From Flammula alnicola (lineage: Eukaryota; Basidiomycota; Agaricomycetes; Agaricales; Strophariaceae), in the NCBI GenBank assembly GCA_015499995.1, contig JADNRV010000239.1, forward strand, positions 1 to 64,000: 64,000 bases of DNA, written 5' to 3'. The notes beneath the pieces are model-generated. The model saw nothing but the letters and a program-made list of their open reading frames with translations. It did not search any database and was not told where the DNA came from. Numbering within the stretch: position 1 is the first letter of the stretch; every line of letters begins with the position of its first letter. Shown piece by piece: positions 22,540-34,344 of this stretch. Made by a program: the position numbers and the translations under genes.

Positions 22540-23330
22540 CACTTTATATTTAAGAAGCTGCTCGAACCGCAATGCAGCATTTATCACCGGCTCATGTCCA
22601 GCATATTATAGGCAGTAATGGGGATCAATGCGCAGACCAAGGCCATTGTCGGCTCAAATGCATGTTCTTTGACAACTAACGACCCTCTCAACCCGTAGGT
22701 TTTTGTCTCTTTCCAAGGCGCAGATAGTGGTATTTATCTGCGATTTAGGAGTGGCACTGCCAGTGTGATATCTAGCAACTTCCAACAATTGACTCTGGTC
22801 AATCTCGGACTCTCCAGATTTAACACGCCACTCGCTTGTACTCTCGCGATCACCAACGGTAGCGAGGTCTTCGAGGTTAGCTTCGTATGTATATCCTATG
22901 GACGTATCTTAGTACTGACCGGGATGTCTTCAGCCACATCTCTGTTACCTCGGAAACGGAGCTCTTGGGGGCCATTCGACGGCCAGGTTCAAGAGCTCAG
23001 AGGACTAACCCTGCAACCAATTTTTGGCTAACAGGGAGTCTCGACGTTTTCGCAGATACGGCTGCGATTGGCACGCGCTGGGTGTATGCCTATTCAGACG
23101 ATGGATTACCACGAGGGGGCATCCACTGTCCAGGTCTGTCGACTCCGTCGGCTTGTATCACCCTATAAATATTGACACCAAATTCTCGCAGTGTATACCC
23201 AGGGTGGTCCTGTGTGCGAAATCGTCTATGCTGCTGGGTCAAATAGTTAGGCCGTGCACACCGTTAGCGCACCTGGGTGGTAGATCTCGAAATAAATCTC
23301 GAAATATATGTATTCTTGGCTATTGACCAC
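22540..23330 (+). other. Unrecognised coding-like remnant
   Basis: Disconnected plus-strand stretches have protein-like composition: GINAQTKAIVGSNACSLTTN near 22622, then SGIYLRFRSGTASVISSNFQ and LTLVNLGLSRFNTPLACTLA. A later frame near 23030-23120 reads GSLDVFADTAAIGTRWVYAY. They could be exons of an intact gene or a decayed one. No family was recognised and no complete model could be built. Confidence 0.25.
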
Positions 23331-23585
23331 GTCTTTTTTAGCAATGAGCTGTTTCAGGCCTTTTCATTCCGTATAGCCATGGCACCGTAAGCAAACCGTG
23401 AGGGCCTTCTGGATCCGATCCTTATGGAACTCGGACTTGAGCCTGTGGATCCTAGTAAGGCCAAAGGTGATAGTGACTTGTTTGCCATTCAGTTGATAAT
23501 TCCGAGTCTCTGCGGTAGCATTGATCGGACGGAACAGCAGCTCGGTTGCCATTATTTCTTTCGCGGACCGCAATCATGCCGAAAT

Positions 23586-23898
23586 CACGTGACAAGTAGA
23601 AATTACCGAATTCAACACTTTCCAATATTGAACGTTGAACGTTCTTTGTTACCTCCTTGTCCGACCAATGGGCTCTATCTTTTGACCTTAACCCTTCATG
23701 TTCGCCGCTCTCCCTTTCATCCATATTTCCAACTGTAACCTAGACATCGAGTAGCTCTGGGTTATAGCGAAGTGCGTCCGGGTTGCTCAACGATCAAGAA
23801 CTACATAAAGCTCCAACCTGGTGCGTTAGAAACTTAGCGCATTTCGGGAGCTTGTTAGCTCATAAATATGCCACCAGATTCCCATTGATTTGTCTGAT
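23586..23898 (+). promoter_or_regulatory. Promoter of A2 with CACGTG box
   Basis: CACGTG at 23586-23591 is followed by TTCAACACTTTCCAATATTG and a leader related to those of A1, A3 and A4. The box is about 307 bp from the start codon, matching the spacing in A3 and A4. Confidence 0.5.
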
Positions 23899-26234
23899 AT
23901 GCTCTCCCCAGATGATCCTTTTGCACCGATCCTCGAGGGCACGTTGGATTACAACTTCCCGCCATTGAAAAATCAACCAGATGTCCCTCGGGCCATTCAG
24001 AACCCCATTACATTCTACGACAGACATATCGACTCCAGTTTAATTCTCAAACATGTTACGGCAGCGACTTCTCTTCCTCAAGATCTATCCGATAAATTCG
24101 ACACGATGGTTGAAGCATTCACCACGAGTGGTCATCACTTCTACCGCGAGGGATACCTATTTCCTCAAGATGAGCCAGGTACTATGCACTATTCTGATTC
24201 TGTTGGGGAGGAATATGATGCGTGTGTGGCATGTGCATGCATTAACTATGCTTCGAAGCTATGCATCCATCCAGACGACTTGACTTGGTCATCCTTATTT
24301 TCGTTTTCAACATTCAATCTCGGATACGACGACGAAGAAAACCTATTCCTGGCAGAAGGCAGATTATACCCTTCTTATGACTCTCTGTCTTCCGACCCCT
24401 ATATACCACAGTCTTTAGTACAGTCCCTGGACAAGGCGACTTTTGACATGATGGAAGAGTTTCCTCGAATCTTCCCTTGGCTAGCTGTGTGGTCTTTTTT
24501 GGCTCTTACGAAATCTGGAGAGACGCTCGTGACTCGGTTGAAGGCTGCATCTCAATTCAAATGGGAAGGTGCACATACAATAGGATATCCAGCGACGTAC
24601 CCATTACCGCCGCCTTTGGATGCCCCAAAAGGAGTATTGTCAAGCCGGATTATGCAAAAATCACAACGTTCCAAACATGGTTCGACAAAACTCTTTATTC
24701 CCCATCTTGACCGGTCGACTCCTTCCTCGGCCATTCCAGCCACCGCTACGTGGGCTGTTCGACAAGACAAAAACCCCGCCCCAAAACTTAAAGCCGTCCA
24801 GGTTAAGGTGCCAGGCCGGCGGGGGTTAGTTTGCCGACAATATCGCCCTAACGGAAATGATTATATCCAACGCGTAGGTCTTATGGAATGTTTTCGGTTT
24901 ACCGCGCGATACTAATATTTTTCCAGACATGGGCATCAGCTGTTAAATACGATGCGACGTTTATAATATTCAACTGCGGAACGTACGAACGCATCGGCAT
25001 ACGTCATCGAGCATCTCAAACGCTTTATATCTCTGATCCAATTCACACCACTCAGTGCAAGAACCCAAAGTACAGGAAGATTCATATGGGACTGCACGTT
25101 GCCATTATACAGGACGCCATGGAAAGATACAAAGCGAAGAAGAGTGCTAACGGGTCGCCCGCTGCTCTCGAGACTCATGGGCGTAAGCGATCCGTCGAGC
25201 ATCTAGAAAGTGCGGTATCGACTCCGAACAAGCGCCGGAAAGTGAGTCAGCAGGACTTACCTACGGTTTACAATGAAGGCGGTCATTATAAGGCAGAGCA
25301 GGTAAGTTATTCTGCATCTTGTCATCGGGTATGTCCAATCTGATTTGGCAGATTGAGAAAGAGATTAGCTCTCGAGAAGTGGCCCTCATCAGGTTTGATT
25401 ATGAGATCTATCGCTCACCGGCGCCTTCATCTTTTATACGTCAAGGTTCAAGCTGCGTTCCGAGTCTGTTTAAGGAAGCCTTCAAGCAGCCGGACAGGAG
25501 AACTAAATATTTTTCCACCCATTTTATGACCATCACTTTGGAGGCGCCTATGGGAAAAGGTGCCGTAGGTGTCATCCATCGCGCAGTGATCGAGGTCGAG
25601 ACAGCTTCAGGCGACAAACTCCATCGTAGATGCTTGGTAAAACTAGGTTTCTCGGAGGCGCAGCAGAGATCGATGCGAAACGAATACAAGATGTACTCTT
25701 ACCTGGCTTTGGTTGAAGCTGTTGAAGGGGTCGTCCGTGTTCACGGCCTTTTCCAAGATATAGAAACTGGGACCATGGCTCTAGTGATGGACTACGGAGG
25801 AAAGAGTCTCAGGGTCAGAGAGGTTGAAAAGAACAGCAAATTCGAGGAGGATGAGGTTGTCGTCGCAAAAGAGGAATTGTAAGTTTTCTATTTACTTTCG
25901 CTTCACCTTCTGACGGCCAATCATATGTAGTGATGCTTTTTTGCGAGCCCTCAAGGGGATTCATCGAGCGGGCGTCATTCATCGAGATATCCGGATCGAC
26001 AACCTTCTGGTTAACGAAGATAATGAGGTCTGCATAATCGATTTCGATCGTGCCGGGTTGTGCCCAGACCGAGATGTATTTGCGAAGGAAATAGACGAAC
26101 TGAGAGACATTGTGACTTACATCGAAGAAAATGAGGGCGACGAGGAGGAGGAGGAGGCCTTTGAAAAAAGAGATCGAGGCGAGCATGACGAAGATGAGGG
26201 CGGAACTGACGAAAGTCCCTCACCTCTGCCATAG
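23899..26234 (+). CDS. A2: kinase-like protein with inactive nuclease-like N-terminal domain
   Basis: This is the most diverged A copy but has the same four-exon plan and intact splice sites (CAACGC|gtaggt, GCAGAGCAG|gtaagt, GAGGAATT|gtaagt). The start is ATGCTCTCCCC, equivalent to A1. The nuclease-like region again lacks E-x-K (VWSFLALTKSGE). The middle module reads DATFIIFNCGTYERIGIRHR, with SQTLYIS. Kinase motifs are complete: GKGAVG, CLVKLGF, NEY, IHRDIRIDN and IIDFDRAG. A basic KRRKVS cluster and an acidic C-terminus (EENEGDEEEEE) are kept. No frame damage was found. In the A-B order its partner is B2, from which it is now separated by the hAT insertion. Confidence 0.8.
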
Positions 26235-27117
26235 CTGGACTTTTTATACCGTATCGACCAGGTAAATTATATATTTTATATCTAGCCTTTTTGTCGGCCG
26301 CTTCTCCTTGACGGCGGCAAGCCTTACTCATTGTAACGTTGAAATCAAGTGATGAGAAGTTTTGATAAAGAAGCCAGCACATACAGTATCCTTATTATCG
26401 TAATTTAAATTCGTAGCAAGTTCAACCCCTAGCAATCCCTGTGCCCCAGGCTACACCGAAGATCTTTTTTGTTCCAGCTATATTCCAACTATATTCAAAA
26501 CGATAGACCTTTTTTGGCCGACGTTCAAGTCAAGACGTTGTTCCTTGGTGGTTTGTTTGTTTGTACGCTTGTTTGTAAGTAGGTAGCTAGCCAAATAGTA
26601 GTCATCCCAATTTCAATTTGGGCCGTCATCGATCATCGTCGATCGAGATCCCTGAGGAACTGAATCCCTGAAAGTTCAACATTCGTCTTTAGCTACAGTG
26701 TCAACGGCTCAAAACCGACATCCCGTGACCCGATATTTGATGACCTAACTCGTCCTGGGAAAGTGGCCAGAATTTTCCGAAAAGTGTGCCAATCGACTCA
26801 GATTGAATGTAGCTTTCGAGCCATCTGACTGTTTCCCCGGAATTCCTCGTTTGAAATTTTTTGATAGCCCAAAAGTGGATTTTGGACCCTGAGGACCCTT
26901 AATTTCTATATTAGGATGTGCCAGATATGGAAGGTAATATCCCGTGACCTCGCCGGTGACCGCGTGAGGGCAAGATTTGACAGGGAATCACATCAAATAT
27001 CTCGGAAACACTGTTTTTGGGCTTGAAGTGATGTTAATCCTTCAAGATTTCTCACCTAGACTCGCTCAAAGGGAGGTAAGTTTTTGATTTTTTCTTCCAA
27101 AAAGTGGATTTTGGTCA
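26235..27117. other. A2 3' flank and left half of an inverted-repeat element
   Basis: No gene. GACGTTGTTCCTTGGTGGTTT near 26533 and ACAGTGTCAACGG near 26696 recur inverted at about 33330 and 33157, beyond the hAT element. This suggests the hAT inserted into an older inverted-repeat element of about 0.9 kb. AATATCCCGTGACC and ACATCCCGTGACCCG are imperfect internal repeats. Confidence 0.4.
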
Positions 27118-27300
27118 CGTGATAGTAGTGTTGCCGTGACTCAGCTCAACTCGGCTGAGCTCAGCTAACGTGCGGCTTATTGATTTTACGGCTAGCTAAG
27201 CCGTAATAAGCTGCTAAAATTAGATGGTTCGGCTCAGCTAGTCGACTTGAGTCGACTAGCCGTGCCTTAAGGTGATATATATGGAAATATATGGAAATAT

Positions 27301-30300
27301 CTACAATACGGCGTCGTCGGTGGTACCCTCGCCACTTAGAAGACTGCTAAGATAGGCGGTCATGTCAGTGGGAATGCGAGTTTGTTCAGTCATAAGCTTT
27401 TCCATGTATTCTAACTCTGCCTGCCGTCCTGTACCTTCAGTAAAGTTAAGTTGTCGGCCCTTCTTGAGTGAAAATTTGAGCATTTGGAGCGCTTCCATGA
27501 GTTCGGGGCTGATTCGATTACGTCTGGCGGTTGTTGTTTCCTTTGCCGACGAGAAAATCCTTTCACAAGGTACAGATGAGCCCTGTATTGGCAAGATATC
27601 CATTGCTAATTGGAAGATAGCAGGAAAGCGAAGCCGATTATCCTTTGTAACAAGCTGCTCAGCACATAAGATACCACGTCGATAAATAAATAACTTACCT
27701 GCCAATACTTGATAGTACATGTACCGTGCTGTGCGAGAGGTTCAGATAGATAAGCAGAAACCTCAGCCATGAGACTTCGGCTCTGTGTTGAAACTGGAGT
27801 GGGGCCTAATCCAAGGAGAGCGGTTGCTCTAATGAAGTCATCAGAGTCGTCGTCAGAGTCGCCGTCGGAGTCGTCGTCGGAGTCGTCATCATCATCAGAG
27901 TCAAGCGCTGGGCCTCCACGTGGATGAGCTGGGGTATTAATAGTTCTCGCCGTGTACTTCTGAAGCTGTTGAATTGTATATTAGCATACATAGTAAAAAA
28001 CTTACAACCAGTGTGCATACCTTTTCGACGAAGAGTGTTCTTGATGACTCCAGTTCATTGGGAAGGTTTTTGCGAATCCACTCTAACTTCATTGATGGGT
28101 TGACAGCTAGACCATATGTCCATTTAAGTGTGTCATTAATACAGTTGAATGATTACTTACCCATCGCAAGCTTGTACGCTGGTGATAGAGATGTCCGCTC
28201 TTCGTAGTTTTCGAGTTTGTCAATTCCTGTATCAATAATGTCGGAGTACGTAGGGAACTTCTTCTTCATGTTCTCCCACAGGGTGATCATCGCTTTGAAT
28301 GCCGGTAGCGCACTGCAAAGTGTCGGTGTCTTCTCTGCTGATAAGGTTTGCTGGAAGGCATGAGGCACCTAAACGTGGTCACAAAATCAATAGGATAATG
28401 TTAGCATTGCGGTATTGATGCTTACAGCAAGTATTTTTGCATAGGAGCGAAGTACATTCCACTCAGCTTGAGTGAGCTTATACTTTTTGAGGTCGGGGTT
28501 TATCGAGAGGTACCGGTCAATGGGCTGACATCACCATCAGGAATAAGCTTATCGAAAAGATAGAAGAAAATACCGTGCTCAAAGCCAAACATCGGTGAAT
28601 CATCAGGTAGGTTGACGACTACCGTGTGCAGACATCCCTCAGTAGCTGCAGGTCCTTGAGTTTAAGGCTGCGGCAAACATCGGCGAATGCTTCTCGTCAT
28701 TGGGATGATGAACGAATCTTGAAATAAAGATGAGAAATGTAACATAACAGTAGCTAATGAGTACTTACCACCCGAACAATTGTTCGTATCATAGCAATAG
28801 GGTCGCGCCGAGCTTGTCCTTGCGGGTCATAATCTTCAGCTGTGTCGCTAGCGAAATCCATGTCTGTGATTGCAGTGAGGATGGCCTGACAGGCCAAATT
28901 CACAACATGTGGAAAGCATCTAATGAAAGAGACGGTAAATGTAAATTCAACAAGTAAAGGGCTTCAATCACCGAATCCTAAGCTCGATGTGATTAAAGGG
29001 GATGTTCCGAGGGTCAAGCTCGGACACAAGAGCTGCCATAAAAGTATCGTTATTACTAGCGTTGTCTAATGTTATCCACCCGATCTGGAGAAAAGTTTGT
29101 GAGCTTCGAAAGGTGGAAATTATTTGATATCTACCTTTTTTGCAAGATTTAATCAGTCTAAAACATGCATGAATGCAAACGCGAGGTGGTCACCAGTGTG
29201 TCGGCCGGGAACTCTGTGGAACCCGATAAGGTCGGCACGAAGCTTGAGGGTAACATCGACACCCCCTGCATTCCGAACTTCGGTAGCCTCCATCCAATGC
29301 GCTGTGACACCCATAAATGGTGTCAAATTGGGATCCGACCATAGATCCATGGTAAACGATATCCTGCTGATAGATTTCTAAGCAAAGAAAGTTAGTAAAT
29401 GTCAGAGGAGACAAGCACATGACGTACCGCCATTTGCTTTTCCAAGTCCGCAAGATATTCCTTGAAAATGACAAGGATGCGCTCTCGAATCTGTGTGCGT
29501 CGGGGGATGTCCGTGTCTTGCAAGCCTTTCCGAAGAAGGCGAAAGATATATCGAAGCTGGGGACACTCGATTGCATTGATGGACTGCCAACTTCGAGTCA
29601 GTTATCAGATTTCCTAATGACGACATAGACATACCTGATCATCTGCTACAATCCAATCAACTATCGCATCAGTAAATAACTCGTCCGTGTAATCGGGGAT
29701 GCCATCCTCATTTTTTTCTGAGGGTTTGCTAGGTCGCAGCCTTCCTTTCATTCTCAGATGTTCATCGACAAACGGCCTTGCCTCTTCTGAAGTAATTTCA
29801 ATTCCAAGGTCTTCGCATCCCGTAATCCATGAATCGAGGTGGTGTGTGTAGAGGTGCCTGCGAAGGTTGCTGTTGGCAGTAGTCGGGCCGTAGGATGCAA
29901 CACGATGTGAAGAATCTGTTCGCTCTTTCAAACTGGAAAGGCATCAGCTACATTGATTTGTTCTTGATGACCGAGAGAGGAATACTCACCGACAGAAGCA
30001 ACAATGACATCGGCCATCCACTATTTCATAGAATGTCTTGACATCCTTCGCATCTGAAGCGGCATTAGCAGCATTCGCACGTTCTGTTCGGGTTGGCGCT
30101 GCTGCAGGTGGAGGTGCCGCCTGGGTTGCGGGAGCAGGAGGTCTACCTGCTGCTGCTGCAGGTGCATCCGGTTGCGTTGAAGCTGGTGTTGGCGTTGGCG
30201 TTGGCGACCGCGATCGTGTATGTCGGTATTGCCGACTGTGGGGACCTGCACATGGTGAGACAGTGGAGGGTGTTGCAATCTCGTTGAGGCGAGCGAGGCG

Positions 30301-30659
30301 GAATGGGGACTCAGGCGAAAGGGATCGGTCCTGCCTGCCTTCACGAATGTTGAGGAAAGGATTTTCGTGAACAGGTGAAGGTGGGGGTTGATGCTCGTGA
30401 TGGTGGGTACGAGCTTGAGGTGATCCAGCTTCCGCAGGTAGAGTAGTAACACCGTCATTAACCTGGCCGCGGCCGCGGCCTCGTCCTCGTCCTCGCGCAC
30501 GTGGTCGTCCTCTACCGCCGCGACCACGTCCTTGTGGTTGTTCTGGATTGGGGGCTACAATGCGAAATAATTAGCCATAGTTCGAAAAAAAGGAGATTGA
30601 ACATGCTTACGATTTGAATCAAAGGTCGTAAAGAGACCTCCATTATCAAGAGGTTGCAT
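27301..30659 (-). CDS. hAT-family transposase
   Basis: The model starts MQPLDNGGLFTTFDSN, followed after an intron by an RG-rich region (RGRGGRGRPRARGRGRG) and a Pro/Ala-rich stretch. A BED-like zinc-binding segment has GRCHCCFCR and LRRHLYTHH. The RNase H-like core shows ISFTMDLWSDPNLTPFMGVT, HTGDHLAFAF, IGWITLDNASNN and IRCFPHVVNLAC. The C-terminal dimerisation region reads FPAIFQLAMDILPIQGSSVP, then ERIFSSAKETTTARRNRI. About ten short introns are needed; the exons I checked join in frame. About 900 residues are expected. It catalyses cut-and-paste movement. The gene sits close to the left terminus, with its 3' end about 175 bp inside the element. No disabling change was found by eye, though not every splice site was verified. 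Confidence 0.85.
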
Positions 30660-31469
30660 GGTTTCTCTGTTCGCACCTCGTGGAGGCATTGGAACCAAGT
30701 GTTTGATGTACGCCCACATTTCCGTGGCTTAAATATCTTGAAGTCGGTGACTTGCATGCGGATGCCTGATGTTCCATTGACAGGCACCCTTCACTGACCA
30801 TAAAAGTTAGTTAGCGACTTTCTGAGGAGGTTGCGGTATGGTATCTATCCTTGGATTTTGAGGCTTGTTCATTTTAGACGTCAAGAGAAGGCCTGCCAGT
30901 GCCGCCACATTGCGGTCACAAGGCTTCAGACAATACATATATTGGTAGGAACAATTAGTTGCTTACCTGTAAATGACATTGCCCTGAACAGCAGGCTTAA
31001 TCTCCGATAAACATGCCTCTGCCGACACACTTGGTGTATGTTCCGAGAGGTTCTTGAAGTTCGTTTGTTAGCCGGAATGTCTACAGAAATATGACAGCGA
31101 CAGCGAGAGGCCGGACTATGGGAATTCTCGGGTGGGGTTAGCAGCGAGGGAGATCGGGTTGTGACGCCACATACCTCATGTCGTTTTTCATCACCCTGGT
31201 GTTCGTTACACACTACTGCGCTGGCGTTGTTGTGGTTGACCAGCTTCGTGGCAGCGTGCGATGGTGACAGCGAGCTGTCGTCGCTCGTCGTCCTGCTTCG
31301 GCTGAGCTCCTCGTGATGTGTGGGTGAGTTTTGTGGTTGTACACACTGAACGGGAGTTCTATCGGGGGCCGCTTGGAGTGCGACGTCGACTAGGTGAAGC
31401 TGTACCCATCCCCGCCATACGAGCTGAATGAAATGGCAGACGAAGGCGGCTCAGACGCCGAGTCGGTGC

Positions 31470-31925
31470 TCATCCTCCTCTTGGTCGAGCGCGGGCTGAG
31501 GCCGAGGTCAATGTCTGCCAGTTCCAGAGGAGCACATCAGCGGGCATGCTGTACAAATAGTCAGGGTGGTACGGGCCAGGATAGGCGATCTGGAATGGGT
31601 TGTACATGGGAGCCTGGGTGGTGTCGGCGGTGGCACCCAAAGCACCCATCAGCTCTGAAGACAAGTTGCTATGGAAGCGGTCGTCCTCTCCGAACTCGTA
31701 GGCCATCTGGGTGGTCGAATCAGGAGCAAGGGTAGAAGAGGCCTCTCGGACAGGCGAGGTGCAGCGGCTAACCCCTGGGCTGGCAGAAGGGGTATCCTCG
31801 GGAGGACCAGTATGACAAGCATCATGCCTGGAGCGGTTTCGGATGTACACATTTGCAAACTGTCTTGCCTTCGTCTTCCTTTCTCCAGAGCGGGGTCGCA
31901 GTGCTATGGAAGTTGTAGCACACAC
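31470..31925 (-). pseudogene. Second captured fragment, 3' of the adaptin piece
   Basis: Minus-strand coding (RKTKARQFANVYIRNRSRHD, GEDDRFHSNLSSELMGALGA, YNPFQIAYPGPYHPDYLYSM) continues open for about 150 codons, in a frame different from the adjacent adaptin fragment. It does not resemble adaptin. It may be the tail of another host gene captured by the hAT, perhaps a transcription factor, but the family is not recognised. Confidence 0.35.
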
Positions 31926-32640
31926 GCATTTCATTCGACAGGATTTCAGGCCGCTTTTGGAGGAGGTTGATATTCCTAAGAGCAACCCATTGCACTTCAG
32001 GTGGAGAAGATAATAGTGCGGCCAAAGGAGGAGCCATTTTGCGGATAAGCTGCTTCGTGAGCTCTTCTCGACGCACACCACGCAGGTGGATCATGATAAC
32101 CTGTAACGGAAGTTGGATGCAAGTTTAATAAAGACATTTGTTCCGACAAACCTTGACAGCTGCCAGCACCACAGCGCCATTGACATGCCAGAATTGAGGA
32201 ATGACGCGCTTGCAGATGTGCTCGCTCTCCTTGTCATCTTGGGCAACATAACGTGCCAATGCATTCAGAATAGCCACGCGGCCCCACTCGGAGCATTCGT
32301 TGAGGGCGATCAGGAGTTTGTTCAAGATAGAGGCGGTGGAAGATCCCTGGGCCAGCGGAGGACGTTCGGGGTTGTGTGTGGCAGCAACGTGAATATCCGT
32401 CAATGCCGCGACCGTATTGGCGACGACCTGCGAAGAAGATCAGCCTCTATACCAACTTTCGAGTCGAGTACATACCATGGGATTACTATCAGCGATCATG
32501 CATCGATCATGTCCTGCAACTGCTCCAAGAAGCAGTTGTCAATGACGAGCTCCAGCTTGAGATCGTACAGCTTAGCAACGCACAGCGCCGCCGTCTTGCG
32601 CACATAATGATTCTCGTCTCGGAGACACTTTCTGGGTGCT
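31925..32640 (-). pseudogene. Captured beta-adaptin (AP-1/AP-2 beta) fragment inside the hAT
   Basis: Reading minus strand from about 32640: [40 protein letters not shown], then after an intron NTVAALTDIHVAATHNPE, NKLLIALNECSEWGRVAILN, VNGAVVLAAVKV, and after a second intron KMAPPLAALLSSPPEVQWVA, LRNINLLQKRPEIL. These are consecutive pieces of the adaptin N-terminal trunk of clathrin adaptor beta subunits. Both introns are still present with GT-AG ends, so the capture was of genomic DNA, not cDNA. An 11-bp duplication near ATGATCGATGCATGATCGCT (about 32490-32510) shifts the frame before SNPM. Similarity stops after SNEMRV near 31925. It is a non-functional passenger. Confidence 0.88.
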
Positions 32641-33040
32641 GGAGGTTTTCGTGGGCGAGCCTCGGTGGCGTGGTCAAGTCACCTGCGTGTTCCTTCTCAC
32701 ATTCATCGGTGCATTATTCCTCGCAGTTGTAACAGGAGTAAACGGCTTTGACGACTGTCGTAAAAGCGTTGGCCAGGCGGGGGTTATTTGGGTGGTAAGG
32801 GTGAAGACAAGGGCGCAACGTTGGTTGAGAGACTTGCCGGGCATCACGTGCAGAATTGCCTGCTTTGGATTGGCAACTGCAAGCGGCTTGAGCGGCTTGA
32901 GTCAACTTATAAGTCGGCTTATAAGATAGCCGCTCGGATTTAGCTGCAAGCTGTTATTTATAACTCGGCTCAGCTAGCCGTGCGGCTGAGCCGATCCGGC
33001 TAGCGAAAATGAGCCGAGTCGCGGCAACACTACGTGATAG

Positions 33041-33354
33041 GCGAAATTTCGGAGATTGCATTTTTACGCATATTCTACCCACTTTCCATCCTAGTTTTGA
33101 AAATCTCGGTCAGGAAACAAAAATTGGCTCCGGCCCTGAGAGGCCGGGTCTTGCCCGTTGACACTGTACGTTCCTCGCCAACCAGCTCTGTACTTCAGAA
33201 CAACTATTATACTAGTAGGGTTGTGGTTCAAGTTGTCAAGGGGAATAGTACAAATCGTCCTGATCGGCACCTATTTGGCACCGTCTGATGAACAAAGTCA
33301 ACAAACAAACCGCTGAGGAGCAACGTCAACCTCAGGAAAACCATTGCATACATA
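33041..33354. other. Right half of the inverted-repeat element around the hAT
   Basis: No gene. It contains the inverted counterparts of the sequences at 26533 and 26696 (AACAAACAAACCGC..GAGCAACGTC near 33300 and CCGTTGACACTGT near 33155). Confidence 0.4.
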
Positions 33355-33943
33355 TAAGGTAGGCGCCATCAGGAACTGGCTACCTTATGTAAGCGCTTAT
33401 ATAAGCGGCAAAATCTGGCCTTCAGGAAAAAATAAATATTTTAGACGGTATTTTCAGTAATAATTGAGCCAAGCATGGGTGAAATTATTTTTGACTTACA
33501 TTGGATAGAAATGGATGCATTTAGGCCCACTTTAATGCCATAAATTCTTGCCCAGACTTGCCCCCACACGGTGTGTTTGAAGCATAGTTGTCGGCAGACG
33601 ATGCCGCTCGGGCCGATGGTCGCCGACCTACCTATTATAGTAGCTTACATAAGAACCCTAACCCTAAGTCGCGGCAAAATCTTGAGGTCAAAAATCTGAA
33701 AAGTTGCAGAATGAACGGAAAGGCACGAAAAAACACTCAGAAAAAAAATCAGGTTTTTCCAAGAATGGTTAATAACTCTCTCAAAAGTTACTCAATTTTA
33801 AATCGGTCTCCTGGGAGTTGCAAGGATGCTCAAAGGCTTCAATTCTGCGATCTTAGAAATGTGGGAAAATTGTTTGTGGCCGAGGAATAAGAGCTCGTCG
33901 TTCGCTTATGTAAAGGTGCCGGTTCCTGATGGCGCCTACCTTA
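33355..33943. repeat. MITE, 589 bp, TA target site
   Basis: The inverted termini TAAGGTAGGCGCCATCAGGA and the reverse complement of TCCTGATGGCGCCTACCTTA match perfectly over 20 bases and extend imperfectly to about 45. Each end is flanked by TA (33353-33354 and 33944-33945), as for Tc1/mariner-type non-autonomous elements. No transposase was seen. Confidence 0.8.
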
Positions 33944-34344
33944 TATTATGTTCTTGGTGCACAGATGGCGGTTGCCAAGAGGCCGCCACTGGTCGTTTTG
34001 TATTGTGCTTCACACAAAAGCTTCAGCGCTCAACATTCAAGCTTGGGAACAACCATTCCGAATCCAAGGTCGTCTTGTATTGCCGACAATTAAGTGCTGC
34101 CTTGTAAGTCTCCGTGATTTGTATCTACCTTGTCCCTAGTTGACCTGGTAACCAAACGTTAAGCTATTGCCAGTCATCAACTTTCCGGAAAGATGAACAA
34201 TTGTAACACCCAATTTTTTTTTTGTTTCTGCTATGCATGTCGATTAAGCTTTTCTAAGTGGGCCCACATTACCAGCACCACAAAGAGTATAAATTGCACC
34301 ACCAATTCCATAGACAAGAACGATTGTTAGTCCAAATCATCCAC

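Larger units (their letters stand above)
27126..33032 (-). mobile_element. Complete hAT transposon, 5.9 kb
   Basis: The ends are inverted repeats TAGTGTTGCCG (left) and CGGCAACACTA (right). The element is flanked by a perfect 8-bp duplication, CGTGATAG, at 27118-27125 and 33033-33040; eight bases is the hAT hallmark. Both subterminal regions are packed with CGGCTAGC and GCTGAGC-type palindromic motifs, likely transposase binding sites. It carries a transposase gene (27301-30659) and captured host-gene fragments (about 31470-32640). Perfect target duplications and an apparently intact transposase indicate a recent insertion. Confidence 0.95.

Noticed and set aside
31822..32640. Functional beta-adaptin gene
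   Set aside because: Only an internal piece is present, with a frameshifting duplication, lying wholly within the hAT element.
33650..33670. Telomere-like CCCTAACCCTAA string
   Set aside because: Only two units, inside the 589-bp MITE; no array.
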